The position numbers were made by a program, and so were the translations under genes. Under the pieces are notes generated by a model. That model was not told the DNA's origin. It ran no database searches and saw nothing but the letters and a program-made list of their open reading frames with translations. Below are positions 1-10,169 of a DNA stretch of 64,000 bases, piece after piece (the stretch's first letter is position 1; every line of letters starts with the position of its first letter). Source of the DNA: Verticillium longisporum (Eukaryota > Ascomycota > Sordariomycetes > Glomerellales > Plectosphaerellaceae); the NCBI GenBank assembly GCA_019188255.1, contig JAETXT010000008.1:2294001-2358000 (forward strand). The letters run 5' to 3'.

Positions 1-143
1 TCTTCATGAGGCAGGTGGACGACTATGCCATGGGACGTGACGGGGCGATGCCGAGGTTCACGTTGATGGCGATGGATACCGACAGCGACATTTACATGAA
101 TCAGTGCATGTTCCCTCCGGATCTCGCCATGTCAAATGGATGA
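1..143 (+). CDS. 3' end of an unidentified protein-coding gene (partial)
   Basis: The first bases of the window read through an open frame (codons from position 3) of about 46 residues, ending at TGA 141-143. The tail is methionine- and aspartate-rich (for example DTDSDIYMNQCMFPPDL) and contains no motif I recognise. The frame runs off the left edge, so the start, length and family are unknown. Codon use resembles the other genes here. It could be a chance open frame, but the downstream base composition changes at the stop, as expected for a 3'UTR. Confidence 0.45.
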   Translation, partial: FMRQVDDYAMGRDGAMPRFTLMAMDTDSDIYMNQCMFPPDLAMSNG

Positions 144-956
144 TGGGGGTGGCTGAGGAGGCACTGGAGATCTTTTGTTTCTACGCAGCGAACACTGCAA
201 GCATTGAGTTGTAGACTTTTTAATGCATATCTATCTACGCGACTGGGTTTTTAATTGAGCAAGGTGGCCATGCCATGACATACTCTTCGCAGAAATATAG
301 ACAACCTGGATCTCATTAATCTCCGCACTCTGAGTTTTACTGAGTTGTGGCAATCCTTGTGTAAACTGGGGAACTTGTGTAAGTCAGTTTCTCAACCTGA
401 ATTAGCATACATAAAACCACTACATCATTCACTCAAGTCAGGTCCCGTGACAGATTCGTAACTCTGTTGTGTGAATTGTGGCAATAATGTCATGGCTCAT
501 CTCGATACAACAACCGTGACGCGTCAGCCTGGCGCGCCTGCCTGCCCACGCCCTCATCTACATTCACCGAAAACGCCTCTCGCCAAAGCATGTGTATATG
601 AAGCCTTCTACGCCGCGGTCTGATATTCCTGCCCACTTCTGCTTTTCTCAACTGCACAACCCCAACGCAGCTATCGCCGCGACGACCAAAAGCTGCTGCA
701 ACCGCCAAACCTCCGCTTTCAGCCAAGATCAACATAATACACATAAGTCAGCGGGCTTAATCGACTGTCTGCGAAATTAAGAAGCCAGCTCTGGCGGCCT
801 GAGTTTCCGGTATGTACTGACTTGGTGGGTGACCTAGATGCCATGCAAATCAACCTCCAACGACCAGAGTACCTTGCCAAAGGCACCCAGTTCCGGAGAA
901 TGTTCATGTACATCTGGAAACGGCTGACACAATGTAGTAAACCCTTTACCGACACC
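144..956. other. Intergenic, no gene seen
   Basis: About 0.8 kb between the partial gene and the next start. It holds only short, unconvincing open frames on both strands and no repeat or RNA gene that I can see. Confidence 0.5.
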
Positions 957-1005
957 ATGCCCGTTCCCATGACGGGCGCTGGAGGAATGGGCCCCCCCCG
1001 CGCAC

Positions 1006-3285
1006 ATGGCAATCGACCGCCCGCCTGCTCCCGATGAGACCCCCGAGAGGTTCAAGTTTCCCCGCAAGGACATGAGATGGGAGCCTCCCACCTTCGTCAA
1101 AGACTTGCCTCTGGCGGAGAAGAACTTTTGCACCAAAGTCACCGACATCATCTGCCAGGCTGTTGGTCTCGAGTTTTTTGACCGTCTTGCCTGCGCCTGG
1201 GCCATCATCCACCACATGGTTGACGTCAGCTATGAGAAGCTGGTCTCGAAGCTCCTCATTGAACTGGCTGCCTCGCTCGATCTCACCTACGATGACGGCA
1301 TCCATCATCGACTCGCAGAGTTAATGAAGGAGACTCGTACGCCGCGCTACGTTGAGCTCAAGTCCAACGGCGAGGTAAGCACCCCCTTCCCATACATCGG
1401 CCCGCTTGCATGAGTTAAGCTAATCGTCTTTGCTTTGATGCAGCCGCCCGTGCAGGAAATGCTAGGATCGCAGGTTGAGCTCATCGACTTGGCCGGTATC
1501 ATGGCTGTCAACATTTACGGTGAGCTCTTCACAGGCTCTTGCCAGAAACACCCGCCCTTTAGCATCAAGACACTGACAAGAGAGACAGAGCGCCAGCTCC
1601 GCATGCAGGCCGAGGAGGCCGACGCGCAGTACGGATACGTCAATCTTTGCACATTCGCCGGAATGCTCGTTACCAACGGCGCCATCGACCGCTGCGACGT
1701 TGCCATCCACATCATGATGCGCACCCTGGAGGCCCTCCGCCTGACGGAATAGGATATCGTCGGCGTCAGTCGCTTCTTGATTCTTACGGGCAACGCCATT
1801 TACCTGCAGATTGTGGCCCCCGTGCACTACGTCACGAGCCCCGTCATGAACAGGCTGCACGTCGGTCCGCTCTGGAAAGGCCAGCTCGGCTTCTCGGCCG
1901 GACGCTGGACTTTCTGGTACCACCGTCTCGGACACGCCCTGTCGACGGCTAAGCTACCCATGGCCGTGCTCTGGGGCAGGCTTGGCCACCATCACATGCA
2001 GGACATTGAGAACACCTTCAGACCACAGCATCCCGCGCAGAACTACATTGCTGCACGTGCGGCCGCCATGAATGGCGAGTCCTCCAACAGCCAGGCTCAG
2101 CGCCCGCTGGTCGGCGCCGAGCATGCTCTGCGCCTCCGTATCCGCCAGCTCGAACGCGCTCTGGCTCAAGAAAAGACGTTCCGCAGCAATGAGTGCCGGT
2201 ACTACATGGACCAGCTGACAAACGAGAAGACTCGGACCGTCAAGGATAATCCCATTTACCGCCACCACAATGCAGTCACCGAGCTCATCGCCGGCGCCGG
2301 ATGGGAAGTGGATCCGCACCTGAACGCCGAAGGCCTGGAAAACAACCTGATCAAGCTTGTGAGCCTGACAGGTCACTACAAGACCATGATTCTCGATCAG
2401 CAGCACCGCGCAACGGTCAAGTACCGTGTGCAGTTCTTCAAAGGCCAGGCGGCCGCTTTTGAAATCCTGCAGCCTCTGATGGGCTGGCCATCGGACCATG
2501 CTTGGCAAGCCGATCGAGCGACGCGCGCCGCCAGGGTCATCGACGCTCTTCCCAACGAGAGCCTGCTGCCGAAGCCGCTGCTGCAGCGCTACCGCGATAT
2601 CCTCAACCGCGAGCGTGGCGTCATCGACATGATTCAGGCCTTCATCGACGAACAGAGTGCCGACCGAGCAAAACGGCACGAGACCTGGCAGCGGCAAATC
2701 GGCGCGCCCATTACCCATCCCACCGCGTCGACCGCCAGCGCACTCTCGGGCCCCAGGGCGCGGAATCCTCTCGACAACCTGACGGCGCTCAAGATGCAGC
2801 AGGACATGGCCGAGGACAGGGTCATGCTCTACAACGACCTTTTCAAGCGCCATGAATTTCTTTGCCAGCGCGACCAGCATACAGCTCTCATCCTGCTGCG
2901 CCTTCCCCAGGTGCTCCAGGTCAGCGGCCGCACCTTTTCGCTGAGCGCCCTCTTGGAGGGCATTCCCAAGCGGGAAGACCTGCCCGCCTGCACCCTCGGC
3001 ATGGGCTGCACGCTGGGACAGACGCACTGCGAGATGCAATTTCAAGTTCTTCCAATCCAGCTCAGCAACCCGATCGATGTCAACCTCAACCCAGCTGCTG
3101 GCGTCTTTGTTCCAGGCTCGGGAGCTGTGAGTGGTGATGATGCTGATGCCAGCGTTGCTGATTCGAATGCGGATGCTGCCAACAGTGGCACTGGTACTGC
3201 CCCTGCGTCGATCAAGCGCCAGCACCCTGAAGATTCTGAGCAGGACCAGGAACCGAATAAGAGGGTTCGGCTCGCCAAAGAGTGA
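1006..3285 (+). CDS. Conserved-looking protein of unknown function, interrupted by an in-frame TAG
   Basis: Exons 1006-1374 and 1444-3285 are joined across a 69 nt GTAAGC..CAG intron. The frame then stays the same for the rest of the gene except for one TAG at 1750-1752 (context ACG GAA TAG GAT ATC). A CAG to TAG change would explain it, because the following reading frame (codons to TGA 3283-3285) has normal coding composition. The whole protein would be about 736 residues: a soluble N-terminal half, a helical middle with RQLERAL-type segments, and an Asp/Ala-rich tail (DDADASVADSNADAANSG) ending in a basic NKRVRLAKE that could be a nuclear signal. I do not recognise the family. A second ATG at 957 could extend the N-terminus if the run of eight C at 992-999 were one base shorter. 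Either it is a pseudogene, or the stop is a sequence error. Confidence 0.6.
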
Positions 3286-4362
3286 TCAGGATGCCGGATG
3301 CTTGTTCTGTCTTGCGTACCTAGGCAAGGTGGCAGAAGCACTAGTGAAAGTGCCCGCGGACATGATATTGATGAAGACAAGGGGACATCACGGGAGATTT
3401 TTGGTGCGGCTCGGTGGATGTGTCAATCGGATCGTTGCACGAGATATGGTCGAGGTTGCTGAGTGATGAGCCGTTCGTTTGGATGGTCGTCAGGATCGAG
3501 GTTGGCTTGGCATGGCATGGCTCGAACTGAGCCTTCGGAGTGCAATGCACTGATATTCTTTGCCGTCGTCTGACCCAGAAGAAATGAGATAGCCGTAGCC
3601 GAAAGAAACAGTATGGAGAGATGGTGCTGTGAAGATGGTGAAGATGGTGAGGACGACTGTCAAGTTGCATGTATCCAGGTGCCTACGTTACCTACCTAAG
3701 GTACCTAAGTACCTAGCGAAAGGTACCTAAGTACCTAGCGAAAGGTACCTAAGTACCTAGCGGAAGGTACCTAGGCAAGTGGGTGATCGTACTGCGTGAC
3801 CAGATCTCGATCACCAGGAGGCAAGGCAGGTGCAGTGCAGGTGCTGCAGGAGCGATTGGCAGAGGTACGACGGCGATGCCGTTGCCATCGATCTGCGGCT
3901 GTGGCGCAGCTCCCTCTCTGCATTCTGCATGATCCCGCCCATCCCGCCCATCCAGCCCATCCAAGGGATCAAGAGTCGTTGGCTCCTCGCTGCCAAGAGC
4001 TGACATTGCTCGGAGAACTCCTTGCCAGAGGTTCGTCATGAAAGCCTTCGTTCTTGGCATGCATCATCGTTCATAGGCCACTGTCCTCGTTCTGACCCCA
4101 TGCTGCAGGGCACTAGCCACATGTCTCGGGCACCCAACCATGCGTGGCTTGGCTCAAGGCTGCCCCCCCGTCCTGGGCTGCCTTGGGAGCTCGGTGGAGG
4201 GGCCACCTGAGCTTGGCCTCTCTCAGCTGACGACGGCGGTCATCTCCTCTGGCCAACCTGCCCTGAAATACCTGGCGTGACGCGCCTCATGGGACGCTCT
4301 TTCGACTGCACCTGTTTGAGGTGCCTCCAGTCTTTCCACGGATATTCATAAAGCCTCGCACG
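3286..4362. other. Intergenic region with a short tandem repeat
   Basis: About 1.1 kb between two genes on the same strand. Apart from the 22 bp tandem repeat at 3700-3775 and short runs such as repeated GCCCATCC near 3940-3960, I see no gene on either strand. Confidence 0.5.
3700..3775. repeat. Tandem repeat, three copies of a 22 bp GGTACC-containing unit
   Basis: The unit GGTACCTAAGTACCTAGCGA plus two bases occurs at 3700-3721, 3722-3743 and 3744-3765 (third copy with one change), followed by GGTACCTAGG. The palindromes GGTACC and CCTAGG recur in other intergenic stretches of this window. Confidence 0.9.
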
Positions 4363-6202
4363 ATGGTTCTCGGTCCCTTCTCCCCCAGCGCCATCCTGAC
4401 GCGCCTGTGGACGCGACACCAACGCCACGAAGAAGCACGATCACAGCGTATGCGAGAGAGGATGGGTTCGACCAAGTTCTTCGGCTCCCAGGTCGGCGGC
4501 CAGACCGTCATCAACTATGCCTACACTGATCTCCCGTCGAGATTGATGACCTGGGATATCTACTACTTCTTCTACTATTCCTGGGCCCTGCCGTGGATCA
4601 TCCTGCCCCTGACGCCCTCTGACTCGGGCGATCTCGACGAACTGGCTGTGACGCCGCAGAACATCTTTTGCATTGCACTGCACTTGGTTCTGTTCATCCT
4701 GCAGCTTGTCTTTGTCCTGTCTCTGCCTGCAGCTCTCTTCTTCCCCATCTGGATGGCAGTCGCCTGCTGGGGGGCTTTCCTCGTCTTCAACTGGGCCTTT
4801 TGCCTGCTTCTGAATGGCCCCGACATCGAGTACCACTCTGACGAGAAGTTTGCCGAGGCCCGTCCCGAGCACGCACACGAGCAGTGGGTGTTTCTCAACG
4901 GCGTAGCTGTCGGGTAGGTCTTTTATTCCTCCTTTTCTGTTGAACTTGTGACGCAACCTTGGCTGACTGTGATGTAGCGACCACTGGATGAAGAACAATC
5001 TGAATCGACTGGCGTTGACCTTCCAACGTCCCATCCTCGGCATCCACAACCAGACGTCCGGTATTATCTTTGACGTTTTCGAGTGCCTCATCCAACGCAA
5101 TTTTGGCTACGCCACCTACGACGTGCGCATGGCCTACCGCATCCTCAAGGACAAGCTGTACGACCCGCAGTATTCCAAGGTCATCTTCATCCTGCACTCG
5201 CAGGGCGGCATCGAAGGTGGACTCGTGCTCGATTGGTTACTGCAAGAGCTGCCCCAGGATCTGCTGTCGAAGATTGAGGTCTACACCTTTGGCAACGCCG
5301 CCAACCACTTCAACAACCCGCACCGTCACGTCTTTTCACAGGCTCTCGCCCAGCAAGACCCGGCCGCCGCCGTGACCATGACGACGACCGAGACGACGCA
5401 ACCGACGCCCGACAGCAGCCCCATCTCGCCGCTGACGAATGCTCCCTCGTTCGACCGGCGCTCCACAAAGTCCCGCCTAGGCGACATGGCAAACGGCAAG
5501 GCCAAGACGAACGGCGAGTCCAAGACCAACGGCGAGTCCAAAATAAACGGCACGCCCAAGACAAACGGCAAGATCAGCACGGGCGTCTCGTCGACGCCAC
5601 GTTCGAGCGGCCCACCGAGCCTGCGTAAAGACGTCTCTTCCCTGACGTCAACGCGCACGTCGACCGCCGCGCAGGATCGCGCCCTCGGCCACGTCGAACA
5701 CTACGCGCACACGACCGACATTGTGGCGCGCTGGGGTGAGCTGCATTTCTGCACCTCGCTCGCCGCGAACCGCACGATGCCCCGCTACATCGGCCGGCTG
5801 TTCGTCCGCGCGTCGGAGCGAGGCGGTCACCAGTTCTGCCAGCACTATCTCGACGGCATGTTTCCGCTCGAGAGAGACCCTGTGACGAACAAACTGACGC
5901 GGTGCGCCGAAGAGAATGAGTTTATGGAGAGCGAAGTACAGGTCGGTACCGAGGGCGCGGCGGGGCAGAACGCCCGGGAAGCCTTTGAGATCTCGTGGCT
6001 CGGTGACACGGGGTTCGGCAGCGGCGAGGTCGGAGAACAGGTCGAGGTGCACGGAGATCAGGTCGGCAGGCACCGGCGCAAGGGGGTCGTCAAGGTCAAG
6101 GATCTTTCGCGGCTGTGGATGTACCGCAACGGCATGTCACCGCCCGACGGGCCACCGCTGCTGATCCGCGAGAACGGCATCATACGGAACGCGACAATGT
6201 AG
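4363..6202 (+). CDS. Membrane-anchored lipase-like alpha/beta hydrolase
   Basis: Exons 4363-4913 and 4978-6202 (64 nt intron, phase 2) encode about 591 residues. The start is the ATG at 4363. The upstream in-frame codons have only a GTG. Two strongly hydrophobic segments lie in the first 160 residues (around YYFFYYSWALPWIILPL, and FCIALHLVLFILQLVFVLSL through the next stretch), so the protein is probably membrane-bound. In exon 2, VIFILHSQGG (Ser near residue 257) is a nucleophile-elbow-like motif with His in place of the usual first Gly, followed by VYTFGNAANHFNNP, a layout seen in fungal DUF676/lipase-like hydrolases. A low-complexity insert at about residues 354-380 repeats K-x-N-G. The C-terminal half resumes with a conserved-looking RYIGRLFVRASERGGHQFCQHYLDGMF. 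Substrate unknown. Confidence 0.75.
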
Positions 6203-6246
6203 GGTTGCACGAAGAGGATACTTTTCGCACTTTTACAGTGGCAAAC

Positions 6247-6365
6247 ATGCGACATGCAATACGCAACATTCAACACGCAACACGCAACACGCAACACGCA
6301 ACACGCAACACGCAACACGCAACACGCAACACGCAACATGCAACATGCAACATGCAACATGCAAC
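6247..6365. repeat. Heptanucleotide microsatellite (CAACACG/CAACATG)n
   Basis: Roughly 16 tandem copies of a 7 bp unit. The centre is CAACACG and the right edge drifts to CAACATG. It fills the gap between the 3' ends of two convergent genes (stop at 6202 on +, stop at 6388 on -). Confidence 0.9.
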
Positions 6366-6387
6366 CGCGGCCTCTGCACAGTCCTGC

Positions 6388-7626
6388 TCACCGCACCCTC
6401 CCCCTCCAGGTAAAGTGTTCCTTCGGCGCCTTTGCCAGCTCCCTCATGGCCGCTACGTCTGCAGCATGAGGCCCCTCCTCGCGCAACCCGCACTCCACCG
6501 CCAGCCGCGCATGCCTCACAGCGAGCCCCTGCTTCCCGAAAAGACTGTAGTTCAGCGCCGCCGTCGTGTACGCCCCCGCCATCTTGCCCTCGAGCCCTTC
6601 CTCCTTCATCAGCCCCAGGTACCGCTCAATATCCCCCATCGTCACCTTTGCCCCAACATCACCAAGCCTCGCCTCGAGCGCTTTGATCTCCGCAACCCTA
6701 GCATCACTCTCGTCACCAGCAGCACACCGACGACACGCACACTCGAAGCCCCAAGACCCCGTCATCCGCGCCCTCCTCTCGGCGCGCGGCGCCAGCGCGT
6801 CAACGTACGAGATGCTAATCTCCTCCCCGGCCGCAATGTCCTTCGAAGCGAACGCCCGGTGCACGAGATCCGTCTTGCCCGTCCACGCGGCAGCATTCGG
6901 CCCGCAGTCGTGGTTGAGCCGCGAAATGGCCGGAAACACGCCGAAATGGTGGTGATGCCCGCCCGCCACGTCGCCGCCGACGTCGACCTGGAAGGCGTTC
7001 GTCGCGACGATGCCGCGCACCGAGCCGCCCATCTGGCGCAGCAGGGCGCGGCGCGCGGCCGCCGGCAGAAGGGCGGGGATCTGGTCGAAGAGGACGGCAG
7101 CGTCGGGGGGGGGCCGCTCGAAGAAGGCGCGGTGGATGAGGAGCACGGGCGGCGAGGCGATGAGCGGGGTGCCCGCGGGGATGGGCGCTTGCGCGACGAG
7201 GCCGACGCCCTTGCCCGGCATGTCGACGGCTTCGAAGAGGGGTTCCGGGAGTGGCGGAGGGGGCGGCGTGGCGGCGAGGGTGCGCTTGAGGTGCGCGAGG
7301 GCCGGGGCTGTGGTCAGGAGGACGATGCCGCGGGAGTGGGCGTAGCCGCGGTTGTGGTAGAGGCAGTAAGGGCCTATGCATTGCGTGCCGCCGCGCCATT
7401 CGTATGGATGTGATGTTTGATTTTGGGGGGGTGCTTGTGCGACGGGCGGAGCGTGAGATGCTGGTGGTGGCGGCCAGCGTTGACAGGCTGAATTTGTAAG
7501 AAGTGGTGTTGAAGGACACGCATTCACGACAGGATGGATCCTCAAAGCCTGTTGCGTGGATAGAGTCGCATCTGCTGACACGAGCCCTGCGGTCAGGACA
7601 CTGGTGAATGCGAAGAAGCCTTTCAT
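6388..7626 (-). CDS. SET-domain protein with an N-terminal signal peptide
   Basis: Single-exon frame of 412 residues from the ATG at 7624-7626. Residues 1-18 (MKGFFAFTSVLTAGLVSA) look like a cleavable signal peptide. They are followed by a proline-rich, Cys-containing stretch (CQRW, CIGPYCLYHNRGYAHSRG). The SET fold starts near residue 135 (DMPGKGVGLVAQAPIPAGT, the substrate/cofactor G-x-G strand). It continues with RLNHDCGPNA (the NHxCxPN-type motif of the pseudoknot), then GEEISISYVD with the catalytic Tyr, and ends with post-SET cysteines FECACRRC. Known SET proteins methylate lysines, usually in the nucleus or cytosol. Here the domain is complete but the leader argues for secretion or ER targeting. 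Biochemical activity and substrate are inferred, not shown. Confidence 0.8.
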   Translation of the reverse strand: MKGFFAFTSVLTAGLVSADATLSTQQALRIHPVVNACPSTPLLTNSACQRWPPPPASHAPPVAQAPPQNQTSHPYEWRGGTQCIGPYCLYHNRGYAHSRGIVLLTTAPALAHLKRTLAATPPPPPLPEPLFEAVDMPGKGVGLVAQAPIPAGTPLIASPPVLLIHRAFFERPPPDAAVLFDQIPALLPAAARRALLRQMGGSVRGIVATNAFQVDVGGDVAGGHHHHFGVFPAISRLNHDCGPNAAAWTGKTDLVHRAFASKDIAAGEEISISYVDALAPRAERRARMTGSWGFECACRRCAAGDESDARVAEIKALEARLGDVGAKVTMGDIERYLGLMKEEGLEGKMAGAYTTAALNYSLFGKQGLAVRHARLAVECGLREEGPHAADVAAMRELAKAPKEHFTWRGRVR

Positions 7627-7977
7627 TCTCGATGACGAGCGACTACGCGGTGCTTCGCTGTGTCGTTGAAGTAAAGACGAGTTGACAGCGGCAGCTTGAG
7701 ACGAGCGAGACGGGATGAAGGCGATTCAAGTAGTCACCAGACTCTGCTGCATTCATAGCAATGGGCCAACGCAGCTGAAACACAGCAACAAGTCTTGGAT
7801 GCAGCATTGGTCGCCTCCTTGAAACAAACACGGACGTCGATCGTGAATAGGGGCACGGCGCCCATTGGCTGGTCGTCGCTGACCGAAAACTGGTCTCGGT
7901 GTATCTCGGTAAGACCTACTTGATCTTGAGGTGCCAGTACGATTACCACGACAGTTCAGATACATGAGGTATCTGGC
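7627..7977. other. Promoter interval upstream of the SET gene
   Basis: A 351 bp gap between two genes on the minus strand. It contains the SET gene upstream region and the 3' flank-free stop of the next gene. No other gene or clear motif was noticed. Confidence 0.4.
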
Positions 7978-9775
7978 TCACACCGTCTCCTGTGAAGATT
8001 CTTTTGCTGGTGGCTTCTCCAAAGCAGGTTCATCTGAGCCAGCGTCTTCCTCTGTCCTTTCCTTCGCATCCTTCATCTCCTCTTGTTCTGACGCTTCAAC
8101 CGTCTCGTAGCCCAGTGGTCTCGCGAAGCTGAACCACCGCAGCAACGTAGGCACATACACCCGTACCATCAGGAACTGCAAAACGTACCTCATCATCTGC
8201 AGGATGAACACACAAATGTCCCTCATCCACCCGTTCAGGTCCGTCCGCAGCATGATGCCCACGTTCTTCCACACGGCCCTCTCATCCGCCACCTGATCGG
8301 CCGTCAGCCTCAGGTCAGCCCTCTCGACCCGCTGTCGCAAAAGACTGTAGTAGCCCTGCGCCACCTCGCCCAGCACGGCCTCGAGAGCCTTCCTGTTCCG
8401 CGGGTGCCAAACCTGCGCCGCCCGCGCGAGCGCGTTGCCCTGCCGCCGCAGCAGGTGGTTGATGGCCGCGGCCGGCGGATACGCGAACAAGCCGTTGAGA
8501 CACTGCCCACCCACGACGAATGGCGCGCGTTCCACGACGGATCCGGGCCGGTGCAGCGATGCCGGCCGCTTAAACTCGGCCACGGAGTATCCGCACTCGA
8601 TGACCCGCGGGTCCGCCGGGCGGAAGAACAAGACTTGCATGGCCGTGAAGACGTTCTTCGTCCCGCCGTCGGTGTAAAAGACATAGAAGCTCGTGCCCAT
8701 GTTGTCGCCGCTCTCTTGCTCCGCCGTCGCGTTCGCCGGCGTCACCCGCGGCCTCTCCACCCAGCGGCCAAAGTCAGCCAAGCTGCCGATGCGGTGCAGC
8801 GCGAACGGGTCCGACGGCAGGTTCAAGTCGCGGAAGAGATATTGCGTTGTGACGTCGTAGCAGTTCGTCGTGACATTGTTGGAGTACATCAGACCCTCGA
8901 GGTCGCGCGGCGCGAGGTACGAGGGGAGGCCCAGACGGGTCGTGTTGAGGTCAGAGAAGAAGGTGGCCGTGGCAAAGCCGAGACCCTCAGTGGCCGTCGT
9001 CTTGAAGAGGTTCTGGCCAAGGCGGAAGGGCTTCTCGTCTACCTGTCCCACGTCCCTGGTGTTTTCACCGTGTCTTGAGCCGGGGCGGTGCCGTGGTGAC
9101 GACGAGTATCGCTCGCGTATTTTCTCCGTGCTTGTCTCGAGAAGAGCGTCGAGTTCGCCGAGTTGGTCGGCAGCAAGGTAGAGGGCGCTGTTCCGGAGAA
9201 AGGTCGGTACAGGTTGGCTCTCAACTCCATATTCCGGTTCTGCCGAACGGTGAGGATTGGCGATCCTCTCCTCCGTCAGACCGTAGTAGAAGGTCTCATT
9301 GAGGACGGAGAGGGGGGTATGAAGGCCCCAGGGGTACGATGGTTCCTCCCCAGGGCAGCCCAATGGTCGCCACGATGACGGCGACGATCGCCAGCGCAAT
9401 CGGAGCAAGCAATGCCTTCCTCGTCGCTGGGCTCTGTCGCTGCCAGGCGGGCAATCGTGAACGAAAGATGGGACGAAGCCGCAATCCCTGTTTCAAGCCG
9501 CGGGCCTCAGACGACAGGAGAAACTCTTCGCAGGTCCTGGCCATGCGGACTAGTAGATAGAAATACGCCAGGCCAAACAGGCAGCACATGCCAACCCACA
9601 AGACTGGGTTGATGTGCTGCCAGTTCGACCCCATGGTGTGGTATCCGCCCGTCACCTCATGCTCCCTTCTTGAGGTAGCCGAGCGGAGGATGGTGAGAAA
9701 ATCGGTCAGGAGCGGCACGGCGTCGATGGCGTAGAGGCCAATCTGGCATTGGCAAAAAAACCACTTATAGCCCAT
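7978..9775 (-). CDS. Multi-pass membrane protein of unknown function (one-base frameshift)
   Basis: Two overlapping minus frames form one protein. The first runs from ATG 9773-9775 (an internal start, MGSNWQHINP, at 9634 is also plausible) and carries two hydrophobic segments (VLWVGMCCLFGLAYFYLLV and LLAPIALAIVAVIVATIGL). The second runs to the stop at 7978 and holds a globular region with several Asn-x-Thr sites, a C-terminal hydrophobic run (ICVFILQMMRYVLQFLMV) and an acidic cytosolic-looking tail. The switch lies at the CCCC run at 9326-9329. Reading three C there gives a smooth PLGLHTPLSVLNETFYYG. A 43 nt GTACCC..GAG intron would also restore frame but is very short and would remove that segment. 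The total would be about 598 residues. I do not recognise the family. Confidence 0.6.
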
Positions 9776-10169
9776 TGGATTTCGCTATCGCGCACTCATG
9801 AAGCTGAGACCCGAGAATACGTCGCGATATAGGTCAAGGGAACGAGGAACTTCACCTTTTCCTCTTGGTCCGCTGCTCGTGGAAGGGGTTGACTTTTATC
9901 GGCAGCGAGGTGCCGAACGGATTGTTCTAACGGCAGCAAGGTGCCGGATTGCTCAGGTGCAGCTTGGCGACGAAGCGAAATTGGCCTCAACTGAAGTCGC
10001 AGTAGCTTGTGATCTCGGTAGGCTCGGTCAACGGTTCTTGTATTTCGATCAGAAATCCAGACATGTCAAAAACCATTCAAAGTATCCCCCCTTGCTACTT
10101 GACACCTTTACTGTTTTGACTATCAAAAACCATGTAGAATGTTCTGCTGTTGGAAGAACGTCGGATGCG
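9776..10169. other. Intergenic, no gene seen
   Basis: About 0.4 kb between two genes on the minus strand. No open frame or repeat worth calling. Confidence 0.5.

Noticed and set aside
1954..3225. 423-codon minus-strand frame opposite the unknown gene
   Set aside because: It is antisense to a longer frame with better codon use and a consistent intron upstream. A shadow of G+C-rich coding DNA.
6247..6365. Regular short repeats considered as a CRISPR-like array
   Set aside because: The units are contiguous 7-mers with no spacers, and the genome is eukaryotic. It is a microsatellite.
6115..7438. Long plus-strand frame (6115-7413) opposite the SET gene
   Set aside because: Repetitive HATRNTQ at its start is translated microsatellite, and the remainder is antisense to the SET domain.
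9320..9365. 43 nt GT..AG intron to join the two frames of the membrane protein
   Set aside because: Shorter than the other introns here apart from one of 46 nt, no branch site is seen, and it would delete a well-formed GLHTPLSVLNE segment. A single extra G explains the data better.
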